Source: Methylococcaceae bacterium (lineage in GTDB: Bacteria > Pseudomonadota > Gammaproteobacteria > Methylococcales > Methylomonadaceae). Taken from it: a stretch of 29,190 nt of DNA. Both the position numbers and the translations under genes were made by a program. The DNA lies in NCBI GenBank assembly GCA_013138855.1, contig WTBX01000072.1, positions 1-29,190 on the forward strand, given 5' to 3'. The notes beneath the pieces are model-generated. The model was not told the origin of the DNA. It searched no databases and worked only from the letters and a program-made list of their open reading frames with translations. Position 1 is the stretch's first letter, and each line of letters starts with the position of its first letter. Positions 1-6,912 of the stretch are shown in pieces.

Positions 1-100
1 TTAGCGAGTCTACTCGCAGTACGATTAATAAATATAATAAGATGAATATGAGGTAAATTACAATTTTAGTCGAGCGTTCTAAGATATATTGCTGATGGGT

Positions 101-214
101 TTATGGTGTATTTTCATAAAATGTCAGCCTATTCCCAAAAGGATCAGCGATAGTCATTTCTATGGTTTCCCATTCGGTCACTTCGCAACTGGGTCTGGCG
201 TGTTTATATTTTTT
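101..214 (-). pseudogene. C-terminal remnant of a glyoxalase/VOC-superfamily protein
   Basis: On the minus strand the frame ending at the TAA at 101-103 reads a typical VOC C-terminus: a Glu/Met-rich strand followed by IADPFGNRLTFYEN, the metal-ligand strand of glyoxalase and bleomycin-resistance type proteins. About 38 codons survive. Upstream the frame runs into an inverted repeat whose arm starts at 215, and it meets a stop at 245-247. The N-terminal part of a VOC domain, normally about 110-130 residues, is not found on the far side, so the gene looks truncated by the repeat or by an associated deletion. The family is clear from the motif; the substrate cannot be guessed. Confidence 0.6.
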
Positions 215-338
215 GGCTACCAACTTAAAGCGGGACAGCAGTGTTTAAATTTTAAAGCTCAGAACTAGCATCTACCCTAGGGAACAAAGTTCTCTAGGGT
301 AGATGCCAGTCCTTGTGTCCCGTGTTAAGTTGGTAGCC
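215..338. repeat. Palindromic repeat element with GGCTACCAACTTAA ends
   Basis: Inverted arms GGCTACCAACTTAA (215-228) and TTAAGTTGGTAGCC (325-338) are perfect complements. They enclose a long inner hairpin at about 273-305 whose arms carry CATCTACCCTAG and CTAGGGTAGATG. A GGGACA/TGTCCC pair lies just inside the ends. The element abuts the truncated VOC gene. A single end of the same type (TGTCCC, then TTAAGTTGGTAACC) recurs at 28031-28053. No coding capacity; it looks like a MITE or a REP-type element. Confidence 0.7.
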
Positions 339-372
339 AAACTTAGGAATCATGACGTATTAATGATTTTAT

Positions 373-415
373 CTTCATGATTTTCATGCGCTTCATGGTG
401 AAAATATATTTTAAG
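373..415. repeat. Partial CTTCATG/CATGAAG repeat
   Basis: CTTCATGATTTTCATGCG followed by CTTCATGGTGAAAATATATT is the right half of the CATGAAG hairpin family seen complete at 1709-1778. The conserved AT-rich tail (GAAAATATATTTTAAGTT) follows it. The left arm is not present here. Confidence 0.6.
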
Positions 416-450
416 TTAAAGTGTGTTCCTTCTACAGCTTGAGTAATTAT

Positions 451-480
451 GACTCGTGCGCGACTAAAAGTCGCATCTCC
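451..480. repeat. Half copy of the CGCGACTTTTAGTCGCG MITE end
   Basis: TCGTGCGCGACTAAAAGTCGC is the same terminal inverted repeat that bounds the elements at 12779-12909 and 22433-22564. Only one end is visible. It lies about 30 bp upstream of the ATP-grasp start and forms a small hairpin in the leader or promoter region. Confidence 0.6.
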
Positions 481-512
481 AATATCCTGAAATTTAAAAT
501 AGATACAATAAG

Positions 513-1496
513 ATGAAAATTCTGGTTTTTGAATATATTTGCGGGGGTGGTTTTTGTACCGAAGAGTTGCCAGATAGTTTGGCGAAAGAAGGTTTGTTAA
601 TGCTGAAAGCCTTGCTTAATGACTTAACTATCATCGACGCGCATAAAATTTCAGTATTACTTGATGGGCGTTTGATTAATAATTTTGATGATGCGCTTGA
701 AATTATTGTTATCGAAAAAAAAGACGATATTTTAAAGCGTTTTAAATCCGAATTATCAAGTGTTGATGCGGTATGGCTAATCGCGCCTGAAAGTGGCGAA
801 ATTTTATTTAATTTAACCCAAATTGTTGAGTCAGCAAATAAATTATTACTCAATTCACCTAGCAAGGCAATTACTCAAACGGCAGATAAATGGCAAACGT
901 TTAAACAATTGTCGACACATAATATTAACAGCGTTAGCACCGCAATTTTAAATAATAATAGCCGTCCTTTTCCTCAAGGAACGGTTATAAAATCGCGTGA
1001 TGGTGTTGGCTGTGAAGACAGTTTTTTTATAAATTCAGAGCAAGGTTTTCAATCATTGTTAGCACAATTAAATAATCTTGAAAATTATATTATTCAGCCT
1101 TTTATTGAAGGTGAGGTGTTAAGTGTTTCGGCTTTATTTAATAAGGGCAATGCGCCGTTACTTTGTATTAACCGTCAATACGTTGAAATCGTTGATAAGT
1201 CTTTTAAATTATTAGCCTGTGAGGTTAATTGCGAAATGGATAACGGTGAATTTCAAAAACTATGTACTCAAATGGCTACCGCTTTTCCTGATTTATGGGG
1301 TTATGTTGGTATAGATTTGATTCGTTGTAATCAACAATTACAGGTTTTAGAAATTAATCCACGCTTAACGAGTTCTTACGCAGGTATTAAAGAGGCTTTA
1401 GGAATCAATGTTGCCGCAGTGGTTTTACAATTATTGAATTCTGAGCCAGAGATAATGGCAAGCTGCAATCAGCCTATAACTGTAAAATTATGTTAA
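513..1496 (+). CDS. ATP-grasp ligase, methylotroph C1-cofactor (H4MPT/methanofuran) type
   Basis: A 327-residue cytoplasmic protein. The N-terminus MKILVFEYICGGG matches a family of ATP-grasp enzymes that travels with tetrahydromethanopterin and methanofuran genes in methylotrophic bacteria (COG1821-like, related to tyramine-glutamate ligase MfnD). The visible ATP-grasp layout is a nucleotide-binding lobe with a Lys-Ser-Arg-Asp-Gly-Val-Gly loop near residue 165, then an acidic strand (QPFIEGEVLSVSAL), and near the C-terminus LEINPRLTSSYAG, which supplies the Mg-binding Glu and Asn. It probably joins an amino acid such as glutamate to a cofactor precursor at the cost of ATP. The gene stands alone, flanked by repeats on both sides. 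The fold is well supported; the exact substrate is inferred from family association. Confidence 0.75.
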   Translation: MKILVFEYICGGGFCTEELPDSLAKEGLLMLKALLNDLTIIDAHKISVLLDGRLINNFDDALEIIVIEKKDDILKRFKSELSSVDAVWLIAPESGEILFNLTQIVESANKLLLNSPSKAITQTADKWQTFKQLSTHNINSVSTAILNNNSRPFPQGTVIKSRDGVGCEDSFFINSEQGFQSLLAQLNNLENYIIQPFIEGEVLSVSALFNKGNAPLLCINRQYVEIVDKSFKLLACEVNCEMDNGEFQKLCTQMATAFPDLWGYVGIDLIRCNQQLQVLEINPRLTSSYAGIKEALGINVAAVVLQLLNSEPEIMASCNQPITVKLC

Positions 1497-1546
1497 ATGC
1501 ATGTTATGCAAAGACGTGAAAATTAATTCAGACAGCTTTTATGTTT

Positions 1547-1574
1547 ACCATGAAGCGCATGAAGAACATGAAGT
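1547..1574. repeat. Half copy of the CATGAAG repeat
   Basis: ACCATGAAGCGCATGAAGAA followed by CATGAAG: three ATGAAG units at 9-bp spacing. This is the left arm of the hairpin family complete at 1709-1778. It lies directly before the composite element at 1577-1877. Confidence 0.6.
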
Positions 1575-1576
1575 TT

Positions 1577-1877
1577 AAAAGACTGGCGGCAAGATGAAGG
1601 GCGAAGCCCTTTAGCTTGCTGCCAGTCCCCACGCTGATATTAATGTACTTAGGAATGCGATTTTAATAACTTACGAAACTATATAAGTCAACTTAGTAAA
1701 ACTTATAAACCATGAAGGGCATGAAGAACATGAAGTTTTAAAGATTTCATCTTCATGTTCTTCATGCCCTTCATGGTGAAAATATATTTTAAGTTTCGGA
1801 TATTATTTAATCTTCATTCCTTAGTGGGGACTGGCAGCTACCTAAAAGACTGCGTCTTTCAGGTAGCCGCCAGTCTT
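1577..1877. repeat. Composite MITE-like element, copy A (AAGACTGGCGGC ends)
   Basis: A roughly 300-bp non-coding element bounded by AAGACTGGCGGC and GCCGCCAGTCTT. Each end is itself a long hairpin: 1581-1627 (arms GACTGGCGGCAAG..GAAGGGC) and 1829-1875 (arms GACTGGCAGCTACCT..AAGAC). The interior carries a CATGAAG hairpin (1709-1778) and the tail AAAATATATTTTAAGTTTCG. Copy B at 10325-10614 has the same order and similar spacer sequence. Copy C at 19832-20110 has the same end hairpins but different cargo. No transposase; mobilisation in trans is an inference. Confidence 0.8.
1709..1778. repeat. CATGAAG hairpin, complete copy, inside element A
   Basis: The left arm is three ATGAAG units at 9-bp period (CATGAAGGGCATGAAGAACA then TGAAG). 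The right arm, CTTCATGTTCTTCATGCCC then TTCATGG, is its reverse complement. The loop is about 14 nt. Further copies occur at 10457-10516, 12224-12275 and 22339-22399, with halves at 373 and 1547. The short open frames that cross these repeats are not genes. Confidence 0.75.
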
Positions 1878-1902
1878 ACGAGATACAGTATATTGATAAC
1901 TC

Positions 1903-1927
1903 GGAGTGAAAAAACAAGTTTTTTCAC
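1903..1927. repeat. GTGAAAAAAC/GTTTTTTCAC hairpin abutting a stop codon
   Basis: GGAGTGAAAAAACAAGTTTT followed by TTCAC, a perfect 10-bp stem with a 2-nt loop. The 25-base string is identical at 23623-23647. It ends 2 bp before the stop codon of the minus-strand TPR gene, so it could act as its transcription end. Its exact recurrence as the end of another element shows it is a repeat end rather than a dedicated terminator. Confidence 0.6.
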
Positions 1928-1929
1928 TT

Positions 1930-2553
1930 TTATTCTCTACGAGATAATAATTTATTTTTTTGTTGCTTGTTTGCAAAATTAGCTATCATCCATGACCGCT
2001 GCTCACGCATTACATTGATTTTCCAACCTTTTTTGATGAAAAAATCAAAATCAGCGACAACTTCCGCCTCAAAAGTCGCTTGGTCAGAAATTAAAAGCAA
2101 AGCTCTTTTATAATACTTGCGTGCGGTTTTTGTATGACCGCGTAGCATGGCAACATGCCCTAAATTAAGTGTCCAAGCAGAATTAAATTTATCAAGATTA
2201 TAAGCTTTTCGACAATAAACTTCGGCTTTGTCAAACTCTCCTTGTTTAATCAAAATCCAACCTAACATACCGTAAGCATTAACAAATAAATGATTTAATT
2301 GCGTGGCTTTTAGATAATCGGCTTTGGCTTTTTTATAGTGTTGCTGATGGTAATAAAGCGTTGCTCTACTGAAATAAGCATCTTCATCGTTGCGGTTTAA
2401 ATTAATTTTTTGTGTTAAAGATTTTATGAAAGCTGCGGTGATTTGTTTCTGAGTAAGCGGGGCTGGTATTTTCTTATCCGTAGACGCACAAGAAACTAAA
2501 AATAATAAAACGAATGACAACAAAAATGCATGATGAAATTTAAAAAATAGCAT
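1930..2553 (-). CDS. TPR-repeat lipoprotein
   Basis: The preferred start is the ATG at 2551-2553, because GAGAGG (2561-2566) lies 7 bp upstream. An in-frame TTG further upstream falls inside that ribosome binding site. The resulting 207-residue protein has a lipoprotein signal peptide with lipobox LVSC (acylated Cys22), then about three tandem tetratricopeptide repeats, marked by the segments starting DAYFSRATLYY, NAYGMLGWILI and SAWTLNLGHVA. It resembles the small TPR outer-membrane lipoproteins that act as assembly adaptors (PilF-like). It is monocistronic and shares a divergent promoter region with the lipoprotein at 2958. Its 3' end is directly against a repeat hairpin, so the native C-terminus could have been altered. 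Partner unknown. Confidence 0.75.
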   Translation of the reverse strand: MLFFKFHHAFLLSFVLLFLVSCASTDKKIPAPLTQKQITAAFIKSLTQKINLNRNDEDAYFSRATLYYHQQHYKKAKADYLKATQLNHLFVNAYGMLGWILIKQGEFDKAEVYCRKAYNLDKFNSAWTLNLGHVAMLRGHTKTARKYYKRALLLISDQATFEAEVVADFDFFIKKGWKINVMREQRSWMIANFANKQQKNKLLSRRE

Positions 2554-2957
2554 TTTGATTCCTCTCAAACATTAAATTATAAATAGGTAAAATATTCAAA
2601 TATTAACAAGCAGTTATAACATACAAATTTTAAAGTGACACAGAGTTTTTAGTTTCTATGGCAACTCAATCATTAGCTCCACAGATGACTGCGTGTAAGG
2701 TTATAAAAAATATATCTTGAAGCTGATGCTTCTTTTGTCGATTAACTCGATAGTCTTTAATGCTTGAAAAGTGATGAATAATTGAGGCTGTTGGCGTTGT
2801 CATTATTTAACGGTAACATAATGATAGCCATATCTTAATTTTTATTATATTTTTAAAACTTTAAGTCCGATTGCCTTAGTGGTCAATTGGTTTTGCGTAA
2901 CATCAGCCATCAATAATAGTATACTTATAAATTAACGGTTTACAGGAGGTGCTTAAA
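2554..2957. other. Divergent intergenic region
   Basis: About 400 bp between the start of the minus-strand TPR lipoprotein and the plus-strand lipoprotein hydrolase. It must hold both promoters. The only recurring item found is TGCGTAACATCAG (2894-2906), a motif shared with four other gaps in the window. I see no convincing gene, RNA structure or strong -35/-10 pair. The region is very AT-rich. Confidence 0.5.
2944..2950 (+). promoter_or_regulatory. Shine-Dalgarno AGGAGGT deciding the lipoprotein hydrolase start
   Basis: AGGAGGT ends 7 bp before the ATG at 2958 and overlaps an in-frame GTG at 2949. This excludes the GTG as the start. Confidence 0.75.
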
Positions 2958-4217
2958 ATGATTAAAAAAAGTATTGTACTGTTGTTAGTTTTATGGCTTT
3001 CAGGGTGCGCCAGTTTGGGTAAAGGCGTTGCTGAGGCTTTTTTAGAAAAGCAGGAAGCGAAAGATGAGCGGGTTTGCGAAATTTGGGGGACTGCTTTTGG
3101 GGGTCTTAAAGCTAATTTATCGACTAATAATGGTATAAGCAAAGTCTTAATGATTCATGGCGTTGGTGACCATTCATCAGGTTATGCAACTGAATTTGCT
3201 GAAAAATTAGCGAAAGAATTAGAGCTATCTGTTACCTCTAAGCAACATAAAGAGATTAATCTAACCGACCGAGAGGATAAAACTAAAAAACTCGGTAAGC
3301 TGCGTGTTCGTCGTTTTTTAAATAAAGCCAAAAATAAAGAATTATTATTTTATGAGCTAACGTGGTCAGAAATTACCGCTAAATATAAAGAAATTTTAGC
3401 CTATGATAATTCAGGAGAGTATTCTTTTCGTCGTACTAAAATCAACGATATGATGAAAAAGTTCTCTAATGATACAGGCCCTGACCCCATTATTTATTTA
3501 GGTGAAAGTCGAGGCGATATATTATCGTCATTTATTCAATCGTTTTGCTGGATGGCAAGCGGCGGCTGGAAAGATTTACCCGAAGGTACGCCTAAAGCGT
3601 GCTGGGCTGAAAATATTTCACCGTTAAATCATATTATTAATGACCATTATGCTTTTGTTTCTCATAGTTTAGGCAGTCGAATTACCATTGATGGCTTACA
3701 AAAAATTGCTGAGATTTTAGGGAATGCTGTAGCGCAAAAAAAGGCTTCGAAAAAACAACAAGATTTAGCGATTGCTTTAAGAAATAAACATATTCCTCTA
3801 TACATGATGTCTAATCAATTGCCTATGTTACAACTCGGGCGTAATTTGCCCGAAGTGTATGGAAAAAAACAGGCATACTGCGAAATGGAAGGCGAACATT
3901 ATTCTAAACGCATCTTATCAAAAACCTCGATTATTGCTTTCAGTGATCCTAATGATTTGCTGAGTTATGCAATTCCTCACGCATTCGTTGAAAAATATTT
4001 AGACTCCAGACTTTGTATTGATGTCACTAATATTAATATTAATGTCGCCACTGTTTTTGATATTTTTGGTTTAGGAAAAATCGCTAATCCTATGGATGCT
4101 CATATTGGTTATGATACTGATGATAGGGTGGTGGCGTTAATTGCTAAAGGCATAGGTAATAGTAATACTGCGGAGATCGTTAAACAGCGTTGCCGTTGGA
4201 TTGAGACTATAGATTAG
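2958..4217 (+). CDS. Lipoprotein with alpha/beta-hydrolase features
   Basis: A 419-residue protein. The signal peptide ends in lipobox LSGC (Cys17), so it is probably anchored in the membrane facing the periplasm. A strand ending VLMIHGVGDHSSGY supplies the HG oxyanion motif of alpha/beta hydrolases. A nucleophile elbow SHSLGSR places Ser237 as the likely nucleophile; Ser replaces the first Gly of GxSxG. The C-terminal HIGYDTDDRV could supply the catalytic His or Asp. Between them is a long insertion rich in Lys and Glu. I recognise no named family; lipase or esterase activity is an inference from the elbow. It precedes the DUF6398-like gene by about 70 bp on the same strand, so the two may be co-transcribed. 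Confidence 0.65.
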   Translation: MIKKSIVLLLVLWLSGCASLGKGVAEAFLEKQEAKDERVCEIWGTAFGGLKANLSTNNGISKVLMIHGVGDHSSGYATEFAEKLAKELELSVTSKQHKEINLTDREDKTKKLGKLRVRRFLNKAKNKELLFYELTWSEITAKYKEILAYDNSGEYSFRRTKINDMMKKFSNDTGPDPIIYLGESRGDILSSFIQSFCWMASGGWKDLPEGTPKACWAENISPLNHIINDHYAFVSHSLGSRITIDGLQKIAEILGNAVAQKKASKKQQDLAIALRNKHIPLYMMSNQLPMLQLGRNLPEVYGKKQAYCEMEGEHYSKRILSKTSIIAFSDPNDLLSYAIPHAFVEKYLDSRLCIDVTNININVATVFDIFGLGKIANPMDAHIGYDTDDRVVALIAKGIGNSNTAEIVKQRCRWIETID

Positions 4218-4286
4218 TCGATAATGTTATTTACCAAAAAAATGTTTTAACAACTTTAGATTAAATTCACAGATTAGGTTAAAGAT

Positions 4287-4802
4287 ATGAGCCAAACAAA
4301 AAAGTCAGAAAATGTTCCAAAAGCAATGCAAGAAAAATATAATGCTATTGTTGAATTAACCGATAAGTTTTCTGAAGAAAACTTGAATGAAGAATATGCT
4401 CAACTCATACGCTATGCTGTTGCTACTCTTTGTAGAAAGCGTCCCTCTCCTTTAGAAAAAGGTAGAGAAAGCTCATGGGCTTGCGGGATAACACATGCTT
4501 TAGGGATGGTTAATTTTTTGTTTGATAACACTCAAACACCTCATATAAATGCCTCAGAATTATATAAAAAATTTGGGGTTGGGCAAAGTACAGGTCAGGG
4601 TAAATCCAAACAAATTCGAGATTTACTAAAGATGTATCAGATGGATCCAAACTGGTCATTATCAAGTAGGATGGATAGTAACCCAATGGTATGGATGCTA
4701 TCTGTAGATGGGATGATAGTTGATGCTAGAAATATGCCTTATGAAGTACAAGAAATAGCCTTTAATAAAGGATTGATACCTTATATTCCAGACGATAAAT
4801 AA
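4287..4802 (+). CDS. DUF6398-like cytoplasmic protein
   Basis: A 171-residue protein with no signal peptide or membrane segment. The N-terminal half (VPKAMQEKYNAIVELTDKF, then RKRPSPLEKGRESSWACGI and THALGMVNFLFD) matches what I recall of DUF6398, a family of unknown function often annotated near SEC-C or plasmid-type proteins. The Cys-Gly-Ile-Thr-His-Ala segment and the following helix-turn-helix-like stretch (INASELYKKFGVGQSTGQGK) are the most conserved-looking parts. The latter could bind nucleic acid, but this is speculative. It lies downstream of the lipoprotein hydrolase. The ribosome binding site is weak. Confidence 0.6.
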   Translation: MSQTKKSENVPKAMQEKYNAIVELTDKFSEENLNEEYAQLIRYAVATLCRKRPSPLEKGRESSWACGITHALGMVNFLFDNTQTPHINASELYKKFGVGQSTGQGKSKQIRDLLKMYQMDPNWSLSSRMDSNPMVWMLSVDGMIVDARNMPYEVQEIAFNKGLIPYIPDDK

Positions 4803-4835
4803 CTAAAAATCTATAAGTATTGTCATTTTTCGTAA

Positions 4836-4856
4836 AAGTGAAAAGCTTTTTTACTC
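4836..4856. repeat. Small GTGAAAA hairpin between DUF6398 gene and M48 gene
   Basis: AAGTGAAAAGCTTTTTTACT forms a short stem resembling the GTGAAAAAAC hairpin family at 1903 and 23623. It may be a decayed copy, or it may serve as a weak terminator after the gene ending at 4802. Confidence 0.4.
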
Positions 4857-4918
4857 ATTTAAACGCTAGTTACGTTAAAATACGCACATTCTAAATTTCT
4901 TCTTAAAGGATCAAAGCT

Positions 4919-5704
4919 ATGTTTACGAAAAAACTGTTAACCGTAGTCACAAGCTGTCTATTAGTTGCTTGTGCTACTAGCCCGACAGGTAGATCACAAA
5001 TTGCTTTTATGCCCGATGCAGAAATGAATCAAATGGGTATGCAAGCTTTTGGCGAATTGAAAAAAACTAAAGCTGTCAGTCGAAATACTCGCTATAAGAA
5101 TTTTGTAAACTGCATTGCCAACCATATCATTCGGCAAGTAGGTGGTAAATGGGAAGTGGTTGTTTTTGAAGATAAATCTTTAAATGCTTTTGCTTTACCT
5201 GGTAATAAGATTGGAGTCCATACAGGATTGGTCAATATGGTTGATAATCAACACCAACTGGCAGCCGTTATTGGTCATGAAGTGGGACATGTTATGGCTA
5301 AACACAGCAACGAACGTATGTCACAGGAAACCGCGCTCAAACAAGGTATGGGGATTTTAGGCGCAGTTGTCGCCCCACAAACCGCCATAGGTCAATTAGG
5401 GATGAGTGCTTTAGGCATAGGGGCGCAATATGGTATTTTATTACCTTATAGTCGCGACCATGAAAGCGAATCTGATGTTATTGGTCTGGATTTAATGGCG
5501 AAAGCAGGTTTTGATCCTAGACAAAGTACCGTGTTATGGCAAAAAATGAGCCGTGCAAGTCAAGGTCAGCAACCCCCTGAGTTTATGTCTACCCACCCTG
5601 CGCATGATACCCGTATTCAGGAATTAAACAGCAATATGCCGCAAGCAATGCAAAAATACCAACAGGCTCAAGCCGCAGGTAAAAGACCAAATTGTAGAAA
5701 ATAA
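4919..5704 (+). CDS. M48-family lipoprotein metalloprotease (LoiP/BepA-like)
   Basis: A 261-residue protein. AAGGA sits 9 bp before the ATG. The lipoprotein signal peptide has lipobox LVAC (Cys18), followed by the typical TSPTGRSQIAFMPDAEMNQMG opening of periplasmic M48 proteases. The zinc site HEVGH is at residues 120-124, inside AAVIGHEVGHVMAKH. The third ligand comes from the downstream HESESDVIGLDLMAKAGFD helix. The conserved end of the domain (STHPAHDTRIQELN) is present, with only a short tail after it and no TPR domain, so it is closer to LoiP/YggG than to full-length BepA. The expected role is quality control of outer-membrane proteins. Its stop codon is immediately followed by the dapC ATG. 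Confidence 0.88.
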   Translation: MFTKKLLTVVTSCLLVACATSPTGRSQIAFMPDAEMNQMGMQAFGELKKTKAVSRNTRYKNFVNCIANHIIRQVGGKWEVVVFEDKSLNAFALPGNKIGVHTGLVNMVDNQHQLAAVIGHEVGHVMAKHSNERMSQETALKQGMGILGAVVAPQTAIGQLGMSALGIGAQYGILLPYSRDHESESDVIGLDLMAKAGFDPRQSTVLWQKMSRASQGQQPPEFMSTHPAHDTRIQELNSNMPQAMQKYQQAQAAGKRPNCRK

Positions 5705-6901
5705 ATGAATCCTAATTTAACCCTGTTACATCCTTATCCGTTTGAAAAGCTAACCCAGCTTAAACAAGGCATTACTCCCGCGATAGATAAAAATCATATT
5801 GCCTTATCTATCGGTGAACCTAAACATCCTACTCCACATTTAATTCAGCAAGCCTTATTAACTCATCTGCACGGTTTAAGCGGCTACCCTAGCACTAAAG
5901 GTTTGCCTGAGTTACGCAGCGCGATTGCGAATTGGATAATACAGCGTTTTCAACTGCCAGAAAATGGTGTGAATTTTGACACGCAGGTTTTACCTGTGAA
6001 TGGTACGCGAGAAGCATTATTTTCATTTACTCAAGTGGTTATCGACCCCAGTAAAAAACCTGTGGTAATAATGCCCAACCCTTTTTATCAAATTTATGAG
6101 GGCGCGGCATTATTAGCTGGCGTTGAACCTTATTATTTAAATACGCCAGAAGATAATAATTATTTGCCTGATTTTGATAGTGTGCCTGATGAAATTTGGC
6201 AACGCTGTCAATTACTCTTTGTCTGTTCGCCTGCAAATCCAACAGGTGCCGTCATTGGAAAAGCGAATTATCAAAAACTTATCAATTTATCGGAACAATA
6301 TGATTTTGTGATTGCCTCAGATGAATGTTATACCGAAATTTATGATGATGAAGATAATCCTCCCATAGGATTATTAAAAGTGGCTTATGAAATGGGAAAC
6401 ACGGATTTTAAACGCTGTGTGATGTTCCAAAGTTTATCGAAACGCTCAAATGCACCAGGGTTGCGCTCAGGCTTTGTTGCAGGCGATAGCGAAATATTAA
6501 AAGGTTATTTTCAATACCGTACTTACCATGGTTCCGCAATGGCTTTACCGACACAACACGCCAGCATTGCAGCATGGTCTGATGAAGCCCATGTGAAAGA
6601 AAATCGCGAACTGTATCGTGCAAAATTCACCGCTTTCATTGATATTCTTGACGATGTTTGCGAAATCAGCAAACCTGAGGCAAGTTTTTATATTTGGTTA
6701 AAAACACCGTTTTCGGATATTGATTTCACTCAACAATTATTTGCCCAACAAAATATTACCGTTTTGGCAGGAAGCTATTTGTCACGCACTGCGCATGGCA
6801 TTAATCCTGCTAAAAATCATGTAAGAATTGCTTTAGTCGCGCCTATTGAAGAATGTATAGAAGCGGCTGAGCGTATTAAATCTTTTATTAACTCCTTATA
6901 G
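5705..6901 (+). CDS. dapC: Succinyldiaminopimelate transaminase
   Basis: A 398-residue class I/II PLP-dependent aminotransferase. It converts N-succinyl-2-amino-6-ketopimelate to N-succinyl-L,L-diaminopimelate with glutamate as amino donor, in the succinylase branch of lysine and peptidoglycan-precursor synthesis. The opening MNPNLTLLHPYPFEKL and LSIGEPKHPTP are characteristic. FVCSPANPTGAV and SDECYTEIYDDE are the cofactor-contacting strands. SLSKRSNAPGLRSGF holds the Schiff-base lysine, Lys246. The start codon directly abuts the stop codon of the M48 gene with no separate ribosome binding site, which suggests translational coupling. dapD follows after 11 bp, which supports the pathway assignment. 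Confidence 0.9.
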   Translation: MNPNLTLLHPYPFEKLTQLKQGITPAIDKNHIALSIGEPKHPTPHLIQQALLTHLHGLSGYPSTKGLPELRSAIANWIIQRFQLPENGVNFDTQVLPVNGTREALFSFTQVVIDPSKKPVVIMPNPFYQIYEGAALLAGVEPYYLNTPEDNNYLPDFDSVPDEIWQRCQLLFVCSPANPTGAVIGKANYQKLINLSEQYDFVIASDECYTEIYDDEDNPPIGLLKVAYEMGNTDFKRCVMFQSLSKRSNAPGLRSGFVAGDSEILKGYFQYRTYHGSAMALPTQHASIAAWSDEAHVKENRELYRAKFTAFIDILDDVCEISKPEASFYIWLKTPFSDIDFTQQLFAQQNITVLAGSYLSRTAHGINPAKNHVRIALVAPIEECIEAAERIKSFINSL

Positions 6902-6912
6902 CTAACAAGACT

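Noticed and set aside
1903..1927. Intrinsic terminator of the TPR gene
   Set aside because: The stem is AT-rich, and the identical 25 bases bound an element at 23623, so it is listed as a repeat; a termination role is only possible.
1755..1982. Plus-strand open frame of 75 codons
   Set aside because: It runs through the CATGAAG hairpin, an element end hairpin and the 3' end of the minus-strand TPR gene; no ribosome binding site and a repeat-derived protein sequence.
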